From NCBI GenBank assembly GCA_036387335.1, contig DASVTZ010000079.1, positions 1-35,019 on the forward strand: a stretch of 35,019 nucleotides of DNA, read 5' to 3'. Below are positions 1 through 7,805 of this stretch, piece by piece. The translations under genes and the position numbers were made by a program. Position 1 is the first letter of the stretch; every line of letters begins with the position of its first letter. Below the pieces are notes generated by a model. That model was not told the DNA's origin. It was given only the letters and a program-made list of their open reading frames with translations, and searched no databases. This stretch comes from Longimicrobium sp. (GTDB lineage: Bacteria > Gemmatimonadota > Gemmatimonadetes > Longimicrobiales > Longimicrobiaceae).

Positions 1-1148
1 CCGGCCGGCGCCGGAGCTTGCACGTTCGGGGTCTGCACGGCCGGGGTCACGGGCGCCGCCGCCGCCGAATCGGCGCCGAGCGAGTCGGCCGGCACGGTGA
101 CGGGCGGCGCCACGTTGGGCTGGCTGAGTGTCTGCACGCGCTGGATGCTGTCGTCGGCGGTCTTGCGGGCGCTCATCGCGGTCATCAGCGCGTAGCCGCC
201 CAGGGCCAGCGCCACCAGCGCCAGCGCCAGGGCGATCCCCGCCAGCGGCGAGTTGCGGGTTCGGGTCACGGAGTCCGGCGGGTTGAAGGGTCCGCGCGCG
301 GTCTCGGCGGCCGCCGCGGCGGGTGCCGCCACGGCCGCGGGGCGCGGGCTTTCCTGGGTCAGCGAGTCGTCCACCGCGCCGCCGCCGTCCGGCAGCACGC
401 GCACGACGACGGCGGTGTAGTTGTCGTCCGGGCCGCGCTCCTCCACCTTGCGCGCGATCGCCTCGCAGGTGGTGGACGCGTCGCCCACGGTCATCGCCTC
501 GCCCAGCTCGTCCAGCCGCATCGCCTTGGTGATGCCGTCGGAGACCAGGAGGTACGTCCACCCGGCCCGCACCGGCACCCATGTGGCGTCCGCCTCGGCG
601 CCGCGGCCCACGGCGCGCTGCAGCTTGTTGGCGCCCGGCGAGTCCGGAATCTCGTCCAGCGCGATCTCCCCCGCCTCCCAGCGCGCGTAGGCGGGGGTGT
701 GGTCGCGCGTCTCCAGCCGCACCGTGCCGTCCGGCGAGCGCGAGATCAGGCGCACGTCGCCCGCGTTGGCGCACACCCACCCCAGCCCGTGGCTGCGGTC
801 GCGCGTGAGCGACGCGATGGCGATGGCGCACCCCATCCCCGCGCGGTCGTCCGGCGCCTCCTGCGCGGCGCGCGCGACGGCCTCGTCGGCGGCGCGCACG
901 GCGTAGCGGGCGGCGTCCAGCGAGTGGATGGGGCCGCGCCCCGTGATGGCCTGCAGCGCGGTGTCGGCCGCCATGCGCCCGGCGCGCTCGCCTCCCATCC
1001 CGTCCGCCACCGCCACCAGCCCGCTGCCGGCGAAGGCGTCCACGGAAAAGGCGTCCTGGTTCTCGGTGCGCGGGCCCTGCGCGCTGATGCCGGCCACGTC
1101 GAAGACGAGGCCATGCATCTTTACGAGCCCTGTGGCGTGGGCGCTCAT
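1..1148 (-). CDS. PP2C-family Ser/Thr protein phosphatase, membrane-anchored (3' end outside window)
   Basis: The protein begins MSAHATGLVKMHGLVFDVAG and reads GPRTENQDAF, VADGMGGERAG and, further on, LLVSDGITKAM and GPDDNYTAVVV. These are the metal-binding aspartate motifs of PP2C/PstP-type phosphatases, which dephosphorylate Ser/Thr proteins with Mn/Mg. The catalytic domain covers about residues 10-235. An Ala/Pro-rich linker, one hydrophobic helix (LAGIALALALVALALGGYAL) and an Ala/Pro/Val-rich, presumably extracytoplasmic tail follow, and the tail runs off the left edge. The ATG at 1148 overlaps the stop of the upstream rodA-like gene in an ATGA junction, which suggests translational coupling. 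A second in-frame ATG at 1118 is possible. The context with FHA, PBP and RodA genes suggests control of cell-wall synthesis or division by reversible phosphorylation. No kinase gene is in the window. Confidence 0.9.
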   Translation of the reverse strand, partial: MSAHATGLVKMHGLVFDVAGISAQGPRTENQDAFSVDAFAGSGLVAVADGMGGERAGRMAADTALQAITGRGPIHSLDAARYAVRAADEAVARAAQEAPDDRAGMGCAIAIASLTRDRSHGLGWVCANAGDVRLISRSPDGTVRLETRDHTPAYARWEAGEIALDEIPDSPGANKLQRAVGRGAEADATWVPVRAGWTYLLVSDGITKAMRLDELGEAMTVGDASTTCEAIARKVEERGPDDNYTAVVVRVLPDGGGAVDDSLTQESPRPAAVAAPAAAAAETARGPFNPPDSVTRTRNSPLAGIALALALVALALGGYALMTAMSARKTADDSIQRVQTLSQPNVAPPVTVPADSLGADSAAAAPVTPAVQTPNVQAPAPA

Positions 1149-2800
1149 ACGATGCGGACCCCCGTCGCGGCGGTCTCGCCGCTCTCCATGGGGGTGGCGA
1201 GTGCGTGCTCCAGGCGCTCCTCCTCGGTTCGGCGGTGGCTGAGCCCCGCGATGATCCCCACGCTGATGGAGGCGGCCAGCAGCTTGCTGCCGCCGTGCGC
1301 CGCGAAGGCCGCCACCACGCCGGTGAGCGGGATCACCCGCACCCCGCCCAGCGTGGCCAGCCAGAAGGGGATGCCGATCAGCAGCGCCAGCCCCGTGGCC
1401 AGCGTGCGCTCGAACGCCCCCGGCTCCCGGACGGCCACTCCCAGCATCTGCATGATGAAATAAGTGTAGACGAGCACCAGCGCCACCGACCCCGCCAGCC
1501 CCCAGTGCGCCGCGACGGTGGTGATGTAGCCGTCGTCGGCCGCGTTGGGCGCCGTCTCCGCGTGTCCGCGCCCGGCGCCCTCGCCCAGCAGGCCGCCCTC
1601 CAGGATGTTGGCGTCGAACAGCTTGATCTGGAAGTTGGCGCGCTCGCCCCACCGCTGCGCCTGCTGCTGCGGGAGCGACTCCAGGTCCTGGTACGGCTGG
1701 TACGCCAGGTTCAGGCGCTGGATGGAGCGCGGGTCCGTGCTGAACGCCGCGAACACCAGCAGCGCCCACACGCCCACCATCAGCCCCGCCCACCACCCGC
1801 GCCGCGTGCCCACCAGCAGCATCGCCGCCATGCTCCCCGCCGTCACCACCGAGAGGCCGAGCTCGTGGATCAGCAGGAAGGGGACGAGCGGCAGGGCGCC
1901 GAACAGCAGCAGCCGCCCCACGCGCTGGGGTCTGAACGCCTGCCCGATCTGCCCCAGGTTGTACGCGTCGTCCGCAACCGTGGCCGCCCACACGCCTATG
2001 AAGAGCGGCAGCAGCAGCTCCCACGGCGTGGTGCCGAACACCTTGCCCGTGCTGCGCGCGCCCGGCGCGAAGGCCAGCCCCAGGAAGAGGACCATCGCCG
2101 GGGCGAAGATCCACAATCGCCGGTCGCGGAACCAGCGCAGCAGCCATCCGCGCCCCGACATCAGGAACCCCGCCAGCAGCGCCAGCGGCGCCAGGAAGAC
2201 CGGCGCGTACGTAAGGAGCCGCGGAATCAGCGCGCCGCGCGCCTGCCCCTTCATCGCCTGCGTGAACGGATCGGGGAGCGGGGGCGCGGGACCCTGGAAG
2301 ACGGCCGCCTTGCGCTCGTCGCTGTACGCCCGCTCGATGGTGGAAAGGCGGCTGCGGGTGGCCTTGAGGTCGTTCGCCTCCGCCTTGCGCCCCGGCGGCG
2401 CCTGGTACGCCGGGTCGGTGAAGGTCTGGAAGATGGAGGGGCGCACCATGCAGAAGATGAGCACGGGGAGCACCACCACCGGCCAGCTTCCGCGGTAGCC
2501 CATCCTGCGCAGCACCACCAGCAGGAGGAGCCACGCCACCAGCCCCACCATGTCGCGCACGAAGGTGGCCCCAGCCCCCACCGAGGTGCCGTGCGTCGGC
2601 CACACGTCCATGGCGATGGAGACGTGCGCCATCACGTAGAAGACCACCCCCACCAGCAGCCCCCACCAGAGGAGCCCCGGGATCAGCCGTCCGCTCCGCT
2701 CGGCGGAGGGGATGTTGTGCGCCTTGAGATGCACCGCGACGCCGACGGGCCCGCGCTGCTCGGAGCGCTTCGCGCCGCGGAAGAGATCCTTGAGCGCCAT
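1145..2800 (-). CDS. rodA: FtsW/RodA/SpoVE-family peptidoglycan glycosyltransferase
   Basis: This polytopic membrane protein of 551 aa is in the SEDS family, which polymerises lipid II into glycan strands with a partner transpeptidase. About ten hydrophobic segments are visible. The C-terminal third carries the family signature: GGLLGEGAGRG, then the loop PNAADDGYITTVAAHWGLAG, which corresponds to the conserved extracytoplasmic Asp loop, then the final helices with IGIPFWLATLGGVRVIPLTG. The polar N-terminus and a large insert between the first helices make it longer than the usual 370-420 aa. ATG 2800 is chosen because it forms an ATGA overlap with the stop of the upstream PBP gene; a longer open frame upstream is only antisense to that gene. 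RodA rather than FtsW is inferred from the PBP partner and could be wrong. Confidence 0.88.
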   Translation of the reverse strand: MALKDLFRGAKRSEQRGPVGVAVHLKAHNIPSAERSGRLIPGLLWWGLLVGVVFYVMAHVSIAMDVWPTHGTSVGAGATFVRDMVGLVAWLLLLVVLRRMGYRGSWPVVVLPVLIFCMVRPSIFQTFTDPAYQAPPGRKAEANDLKATRSRLSTIERAYSDERKAAVFQGPAPPLPDPFTQAMKGQARGALIPRLLTYAPVFLAPLALLAGFLMSGRGWLLRWFRDRRLWIFAPAMVLFLGLAFAPGARSTGKVFGTTPWELLLPLFIGVWAATVADDAYNLGQIGQAFRPQRVGRLLLFGALPLVPFLLIHELGLSVVTAGSMAAMLLVGTRRGWWAGLMVGVWALLVFAAFSTDPRSIQRLNLAYQPYQDLESLPQQQAQRWGERANFQIKLFDANILEGGLLGEGAGRGHAETAPNAADDGYITTVAAHWGLAGSVALVLVYTYFIMQMLGVAVREPGAFERTLATGLALLIGIPFWLATLGGVRVIPLTGVVAAFAAHGGSKLLAASISVGIIAGLSHRRTEEERLEHALATPMESGETAATGVRIV

Positions 2801-4374
2801 CAGTCCCTCCCGCGCACGGCCATGCGCGGCTGCCGGATGGCGCCCCGGCCGTCCTCGCGCGTCGCCATCCAGCTCGTCATGGCCGCGGCGACCCCGGCCG
2901 GCGCGCGCCCGCCCTGCCCGGACTGCTGCAGGTACACGACGATGGTGTAGCGCGGCCGCCCGTCCGGCCCGAACATCAGCCCCGCGAACCACCCGTCCGG
3001 CCGCTGTCCGCGGCGGATGTCCACCGTCCCCGTCTTACCGCCCATGTCCCAGGTGAGGCGGTCGATCACCGGCTTCACGCTCACGGCCGTGCCGCTGTCC
3101 ACCACCTGGAGCATGGCGCGCTGCAGCTTCATGGAGGTCTGGGGCTTCATCACCGCCGCGCCCTCGGGAACGTTGCGCAGGCGGTCCTGCTCGATGGTGG
3201 GCTGCAGCATCACGCCGTTGTTGCCGATCGCCTGGATGAACCGCGACACGGCGATCGGCGTCACGTCCACCGGCCCCTGCCCGATCGCCATCTGCGCCCA
3301 GTCGAACGGGTTGAACTTCTTGCGGAAGAGGACGCGGTTGGGCGGCGGCGTCATGCGCTTCGTCCACCGCTCCGACGCGCTGTTCCAGAACGGCCCCGGC
3401 GCCTCCTCGGGCGCGTCGCCCGAGTAGGGGATGAAGCCGAAGCGGCGGTAGGCGTCCGCGAACGCCTCCTCGCCCAGCTGCTGCCTCATCTGGAACGCCA
3501 TCGCGATTGCCTGCGTGTTGCACGAGACGACGAGCATCTTGCGCGGGATCTCGATGGGCGGGTACTCGTGGCTCTCGAAGTTGCGGACCTTGCGGTTCCC
3601 CACCTGGATGTACGCGGGGCACGCCATGTACCGGTCCCCCATCCCGGAGTCCCACCAGAGCGCGGAAAGGGCCAGCTTGAAGACGGAGCCCGGCAGCGTG
3701 TAGCGCTTGATCCCCATCGGCGCCTGCTCGGCCGTCCCGGTGGAGGTGTACGCGACGACGGCGCCGTTCTTCACGTCCTGCATCACCACCACGCCCTGGA
3801 ACCCCGACTGCTTGAGCAGCGCGTACGCCTGGCGCGTGGCGTCGCCGCACAGGGTGAGCTGCATGTCCGCGCCGGCCGCGTGCAGCTCGGTGCGCTCGCG
3901 GAAGTTCCTGGGCGCCCTCAGCTTCTCGGCGAAGAGGCGCTCGATGGTGTAGTCGCGCTTGTCCGCGTCCTCGCCGCCGCCCAGCAGGTTCGCGCCCGCC
4001 TCGCCCAGCGGGTAGACGCGCTGCACCTCGCCGTCGCGCATCCCGTAGCGGGCCAGCGCGTTGGCGTCCTTGCCGGTGCAGTCCAGGATCCACCCCTTGA
4101 GGTCGCCGCGGTTCATCTCCGAAGCGCGCGGGTCGCCGAAGCGGGAGTAGCGCTCGCGCCCCTCCTCGATCTGCTCGCGGTTGATCAGGATGAGGGCGTG
4201 GCCGGCCGTGTACACCCCCGCCAGCAGCAGCATGCCGAAGGCGATGAAGACCGCCCACCGCTCCCGCTTCTCGCGCACCGCCGTGTAGCTCCAGCGCAGG
4301 ATCGCCAGAAAGGCGCCCACGCCGAAGAGGAGGTACAGGGCGCGCAGCCCCAGGTTGAGGACGGTGTCCAGCAT
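2800..4374 (-). CDS. Penicillin-binding protein, transpeptidase domain (PbpA/PBP2-like)
   Basis: This 524-aa class B-like PBP has two N-terminal hydrophobic segments (about residues 8-28 and 42-64) and a short non-catalytic region. The transpeptidase domain has all three active-site motifs: SxxK at S230-VF-K233, SxN at S284-C-N286 and KTG at K447-T-G449. It should cross-link peptidoglycan on the outer face of the cytoplasmic membrane and be beta-lactam sensitive. The N-terminal module is much shorter than in E. coli PBP2, more like actinobacterial PbpA. Its end overlaps the rodA-like start (ATGA) and its start lies 3 bp after the FHA gene stop, so it is in one operon with its likely SEDS partner. 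The double N-terminal helix is unusual for a class B PBP. Confidence 0.92.
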   Translation of the reverse strand: MLDTVLNLGLRALYLLFGVGAFLAILRWSYTAVREKRERWAVFIAFGMLLLAGVYTAGHALILINREQIEEGRERYSRFGDPRASEMNRGDLKGWILDCTGKDANALARYGMRDGEVQRVYPLGEAGANLLGGGEDADKRDYTIERLFAEKLRAPRNFRERTELHAAGADMQLTLCGDATRQAYALLKQSGFQGVVVMQDVKNGAVVAYTSTGTAEQAPMGIKRYTLPGSVFKLALSALWWDSGMGDRYMACPAYIQVGNRKVRNFESHEYPPIEIPRKMLVVSCNTQAIAMAFQMRQQLGEEAFADAYRRFGFIPYSGDAPEEAPGPFWNSASERWTKRMTPPPNRVLFRKKFNPFDWAQMAIGQGPVDVTPIAVSRFIQAIGNNGVMLQPTIEQDRLRNVPEGAAVMKPQTSMKLQRAMLQVVDSGTAVSVKPVIDRLTWDMGGKTGTVDIRRGQRPDGWFAGLMFGPDGRPRYTIVVYLQQSGQGGRAPAGVAAAMTSWMATREDGRGAIRQPRMAVRGRD

Positions 4375-4377
4375 GGC

Positions 4378-5115
4378 TCAGCCCTGCGCCAGGCGGAGCA
4401 CCGTGTTCCCCATGCGGATGGTGTCTCCCGGGTTCAACGGATGCTCCTGGTGAGGCGGCAGGGCGGTGTCGTTCACAAAGGTGCGGTTCTTGGAGTCCAG
4501 GTCAGTGACGGTCACCTGCCCGCCGCGCACGGCGAAGCGGGCGTGGCGGCCGCTCATGTAGCGGTCGCCCAGCGCGAACACCCCCGCCTCCGCCTTGCGC
4601 CCCACCACCACCTCGCCCTGCAGGGGGATCGGGTCGCGCACCGTCTCCGACGCCACCACCTGCAGCACGGCCGCCCCACCGCCGCCGCCGCCGTACCCCG
4701 GCTGCGGCGCGCCGAACGGCTGCGCGGCGGTGGCGGGGACCATGGCCCGGTCCGGCCCGCGGGGGGCGGCGGGGCGCGGGGCCGGCGCGGGCTCGGGCGC
4801 CGGCTGCTCCAGCCCGAGCGGCTTCACGAAGGCGAACTCGCGCTTGGTGTCCAGCAGCACCACCTCCACGCGCAGCCCGGCGCGCGCGATGCCGTTGTCC
4901 TGCGCCCACTGGGCGGAGAAGCGGCGCAGGTGGTCGGCCTCGTCGCGGGCCCACATCGCCTCGCCCATCCCCGCGGGCACCAGGTCGGTGGACACGTACA
5001 CGCGCAGGTCGGGCGCGGTGCGGCGGTCCGCGTAGCGCCGGAGGGCTTCGCGCACGCCATCCTCCAGCTGCTGCCGGAGGGTGGGGCGGAGGATCTTTCT
5101 GAAAGCGTTGAGCAT
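4378..5115 (-). CDS. FHA-domain protein with FhaA-like N-terminal region
   Basis: The 245-aa protein has three parts. Residues 1-100 (MLNAFRKILRPTLRQQLEDG and on) resemble the DUF3662-type N-terminus of actinobacterial FhaA; this is a judgement by eye. A Pro/Ala/Gly-rich linker follows at about 105-150. The C-terminus is an FHA domain with the hallmarks VVGRKAEAGVF, MSGRHARF and the phosphothreonine-binding SKNRTFVND, ending in GDTIRMGNTVLRL. FHA domains bind phosphothreonine, so it probably reads out Ser/Thr kinase signalling that the PP2C two genes downstream reverses. It is the first gene of the four-gene operon, and no gene precedes it on this strand for 600 bp. Confidence 0.88.
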   Translation of the reverse strand: MLNAFRKILRPTLRQQLEDGVREALRRYADRRTAPDLRVYVSTDLVPAGMGEAMWARDEADHLRRFSAQWAQDNGIARAGLRVEVVLLDTKREFAFVKPLGLEQPAPEPAPAPRPAAPRGPDRAMVPATAAQPFGAPQPGYGGGGGGAAVLQVVASETVRDPIPLQGEVVVGRKAEAGVFALGDRYMSGRHARFAVRGGQVTVTDLDSKNRTFVNDTALPPHQEHPLNPGDTIRMGNTVLRLAQG

Positions 5116-5202
5116 GGACGGGTCCGAGGTCGGGTTTCAGCCACCCGGGCGCTCGCAATGTCCGGGCCGGGAGCCCTCACCCCCGGCTCGTTACACTCGC
5201 CT

Positions 5203-5259
5203 GCCCCCTCTCCCGATAACAGGAGAGGGCTGCGCCCTCACGTTATCGAGAGAGGGGGC
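5203..5259. repeat. 18-bp inverted repeat (hairpin) with nested GAGGGC/GCCCTC stem
   Basis: The arm at 5203-5220 pairs with 5242-5259 with a single mismatch in 18 bp. Inside the 21-nt loop a second short stem, GAGGGC and GCCCTC, can form. No T run follows, so this looks like a REP-type palindromic element rather than a simple terminator. Confidence 0.75.
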
Positions 5260-5377
5260 TTGCTTTGCTTCGGCGGGCCTGGTGCCGCGCAGAGGGCCCC
5301 CTCCCCCCGGCCCCCTCCCCCGCCTGCGGGGGCGCAGGGCGGGTGAGGGGGGGAACTACCCTTTCCGTCGCACAGAT

Positions 5378-5470
5378 CCCGTGCCCGCCGCCGCACCGCC
5401 GCTCGCCGTCACGAACCAATCCCGTAGGGGCTGCGATTCATCGCGCCCGTGCCCGCCGCCGCACCGCCGC
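5378..5470. repeat. 25-bp direct repeat pair in GC-rich spacer
   Basis: The 25 bases at 5378-5402 recur exactly at 5446-5470, starting CCCGTGCCCGCCGCCG. Each copy is followed or preceded by a CCCGTAGGGGC motif, so the repeat unit may be about 68 bp and partly degenerate. It could have arisen by tandem duplication. Confidence 0.7.
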
Positions 5471-5713
5471 ACGCATTGTCGGATGGATCCCGTAGGGGCC
5501 GACCTGCGTGTCTGCCCTCCCTCGCCACCCACCGCCCACCGCCCATGGGCCGCCACCTCGTAGGGGCCGCCCCACGTGGCTGCCCGTGCCCTCCGCAGAA
5601 CCACCCTGCGCGCCCGGGCACCACCACACGCAAAACGCCCCTCCCCCGCGGTTGGGGGAGGGGCAGCGAGGAACGAGCGGGGGAGGGGGCCTACCGGCCC
5701 TCGCCCCCCGCCG

Positions 5714-6754
5714 TCAGCGAAACGACGTGCGTACGTTCGGGTCGCGCATGACGGTGCGGAAGGCGTCCAGCGAGGAGCGGCTGGAGTCGATCCGCCAGTC
5801 GGCTTCCTTGCGGGTGTGGAACCAGATGGCCCCCACCACGTTCGGATGCCGGCGCAGCGTGGCGAACGCATCGCTGATCCACGCGCCCTTGTCGTACCCG
5901 CGCGCCTCCTGCGTGGCGAACTCACCGATGATGATCGGCTTGCGCGGAAAGCGGCGCTCCAGGTCCGTGAGGATGTTGTCCGAGTCGCGGCCGGTGAACA
6001 CCGTGGCGAACGTCTGGTAGACGCCGCCCCACACGCTGGGGCCGTTGTAGCCGTGCGGCCCCAGGTAGTCCACGTACGCGTCGCCCGGGTAGTAGTGGCC
6101 GTACCAGTTCCAGTGGCTCGGCCCCACCGACCCCAGCGCCAGCGGGTTCCCCACGTTGGGGCTGAACACCCACTTCACGTTGCGCGCGCCCTCGCGGCGG
6201 AAGATCGTCACCATGCGGCGGAAGGCGGCGGCGTACTTGGCCGGCGCGGCCTGGTTGCCGTTGTAGACGCCCTGCCAGGCGAAGTTCCAGCGCCCGTTCA
6301 TCTCCCAACCCGGCGACACCATCACCGTGCCGCGCACCCCCGCCAGCCCGCGCGCCATCCGCGCGATCTGCGCGTCCGCGCGGCCGGAGTTGATAGCGTC
6401 CAGCAGCCCGTTCCGCGGCGCGCCGGCGAAGCGCAGGTCCAGCGCCAGGTACGGCGTGGAGCCCGCGGCCGAGGTGCGGCGCACGAGCTGCCCCGCCCAC
6501 CCGCGCTCGGAGAAGTCGACGTCCAGGTTGTGGAAGGTCTTGATGATCGCCGGGCGCTTCCCCACCATCTGCGCGAAGCGGCCGATGCCGACCTCGATGC
6601 GCTCGGTGCGGCTGTCCGCCTCGCCCAGGTACGCGCCGATGTAGAACGGCCGGTTGAACAGGCCGTTGGGCGTGTCGTCCGCGGCGCGCGAGAGGCGCGG
6701 GAATGCAACGATGGAGAGAACGGCCAGGGCGGCCGCACGAGTGCGGAAATGCAT
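5714..6754 (-). CDS. Secreted glycoside hydrolase, GH26-like (beta-mannanase type)
   Basis: This 346-aa protein starts with a signal peptide (about residues 1-24, ending LSRA-AD). The body looks like a (beta/alpha)8 barrel of the GH26 clan. The acid/base motif is W150-E151-MNG, and the nucleophile is probably E278 in IIIGEFAT near the C-terminus. Aromatic residues line the presumed cleft (HWNWYGHYYPGD, HGYNGP). GH26 enzymes cut beta-1,4-mannans or mixed-link glucans; the substrate here cannot be told from sequence. It is transcribed alone, divergent from the glycogen-binding-domain gene pair across a 415-bp gap. That neighbour could mean shared control of polysaccharide use, but this is only inferred. 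Confidence 0.85.
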   Translation of the reverse strand: MHFRTRAAALAVLSIVAFPRLSRAADDTPNGLFNRPFYIGAYLGEADSRTERIEVGIGRFAQMVGKRPAIIKTFHNLDVDFSERGWAGQLVRRTSAAGSTPYLALDLRFAGAPRNGLLDAINSGRADAQIARMARGLAGVRGTVMVSPGWEMNGRWNFAWQGVYNGNQAAPAKYAAAFRRMVTIFRREGARNVKWVFSPNVGNPLALGSVGPSHWNWYGHYYPGDAYVDYLGPHGYNGPSVWGGVYQTFATVFTGRDSDNILTDLERRFPRKPIIIGEFATQEARGYDKGAWISDAFATLRRHPNVVGAIWFHTRKEADWRIDSSRSSLDAFRTVMRDPNVRTSFR

Positions 6755-7169
6755 GGGAGTTGCTTCCTCTTCGGCAGCTCGACAGGCGTGGCGGGTGGGA
6801 CCCGCGTTAGCCTCGAAGCTTTGCGTCCCCGTCTTTCGAACGGGTTTGCCGTTTGTCGGAGGGTGCGCGGCCGGGCGGCCGCGCAGGCACGGTGGAAATG
6901 GGATTCCGTGCGCGACGTAACTATGCGTAGAATCAGCCGGTTAGTCAAGTCGGAAGCTGCTACGGAAAGACGGAGCAGCGGAGCGCGACTTTGGGCATCC
7001 TCAGCCGTCCCGCGGGCCCGATGCATGCGTGCAGACGCCCGTGAACCCGGAGCGCGGCCCAGGGTACCTATAAGTTCGGGATCTTTCCGTGAGGATCCGA
7101 AGTGACCGGCGGGGCACGGAGCGCGTCTATCCGGCGAAGGTCCAGCCCCGCCAGCACCCGAAGCATCGC
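6755..7169. other. Divergent intergenic region between GH26 gene and CBM gene pair
   Basis: The 415 bp contain no convincing gene. They should hold the promoters of the minus-strand GH26 gene and the plus-strand pair. A TATAAG hexamer at 7069-7074 (plus strand) resembles a -10 box about 100 bp ahead of the chosen start, but I find no good -35 partner, so the promoter call is weak. An open frame from a GTG at 7089 joins the downstream gene in frame, but the added 27 residues look random. Confidence 0.45.
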
Positions 7170-7805
7170 ATGAGCAACCGCATCCACGCCTGCCTCGACG
7201 GCGACATCCCCGCCGAGGACCTTTCGCCCGCCGAACGCGCCCGTCTCGCCGAGATGGAGCGCATCTTCGGCGCGGCCTCGCGGCACCTGCGCGCCGTCGC
7301 CGCGCCGGAGCTGGCCGGGCGCGTGATGGCGGCGCTCCCCGCGCACGCGCCGCGCCGGCCCGGGGTCGTGGAGCGCGCTCTGGGATGGCTCTGGCGGCCG
7401 CGCCCGGTCCGCATCGTCTTCCGCCCCGCCTATGGGCTGGCGGGAGCGCTTGCGGCCGTCACCGCCGTCGCCATCCTCCCGGACGCGCCGGGGGTGGAGC
7501 AGGCGCCCGCCGCGCTGGCCGCCGCCGCGCCGCCGGTGTACGTGCAGTTCCGGCTGGAGGCGAACGGCGCGCACCAGGTGGCGCTGGCCGGCACCTTTAC
7601 CGGGTGGCAGCCCGCCGTGCAGCTCCGCCAGACGAAGCCGGGCGAGTGGTCCGCCGTGGTGCCGCTGCGCCCCGGCGTGCACGACTACGCCTTCGTGGTC
7701 GATGGACAGCGCTGGGTGGCGGATCCGCACGCCCCGCAGGTGGACGACTCCTTCGGCGGCACGAACAGCCGGATCTCCCTCCCGCCGGTCGTCCAGAGCT
7801 CTTGA
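7170..7805 (+). CDS. Anti-sigma-like membrane protein with glycogen-binding (AMPK/CBM48-like) domain
   Basis: The 211-aa protein has an N-terminal region (MSNRIHACLDGDIPAEDLSP, with ERARLAEMERIF) of the style seen in anti-sigma factors and their relatives, but without a visible zinc-binding CxxC. A single transmembrane helix follows (about residues 86-105, YGLAGALAAVTAVAIL). The C-terminal domain (about 122-205) has the early-set carbohydrate-binding signature VALAGTFTGWQP with DYAFVVDG and ADPHAP, as in AMPK-beta and isoamylase N-terminal domains. It would place a glycan-sensing domain outside the membrane. The start was chosen at ATG 7170, where the anti-sigma-like region begins. Its stop overlaps the next gene (TTGA). 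I know of no assigned function. Confidence 0.8.
   Translation: MSNRIHACLDGDIPAEDLSPAERARLAEMERIFGAASRHLRAVAAPELAGRVMAALPAHAPRRPGVVERALGWLWRPRPVRIVFRPAYGLAGALAAVTAVAILPDAPGVEQAPAALAAAAPPVYVQFRLEANGAHQVALAGTFTGWQPAVQLRQTKPGEWSAVVPLRPGVHDYAFVVDGQRWVADPHAPQVDDSFGGTNSRISLPPVVQSS

Larger units (their letters stand above)
5116..5713. other. Repeat-rich intergenic spacer, no gene seen
   Basis: About 600 bp between the FHA gene start and the GH26 gene stop carries no convincing coding sequence in any frame. It is made of GC-rich runs, a long imperfect hairpin, a 25-bp direct repeat and three copies of a CGTAGGGGC-type motif (near 5422, 5490 and 5561). The promoter of the FHA-PBP-RodA-PP2C operon should lie in its left part, just above 5115, but I see no clear consensus. 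Confidence 0.6.

Noticed and set aside
18-1463. A 481-codon open frame on the plus strand opposite the PP2C and rodA-like genes
   Set aside because: It is an antisense frame created by high GC at third positions: Arg/His/Gly-rich, no domain, while the opposite strand encodes clear families. The same holds for long plus-strand frames at 1205-2950, 3568-5346, 11755-14451, 15058-16371, 19380-21224, 20989-22917 and 25161-27074.
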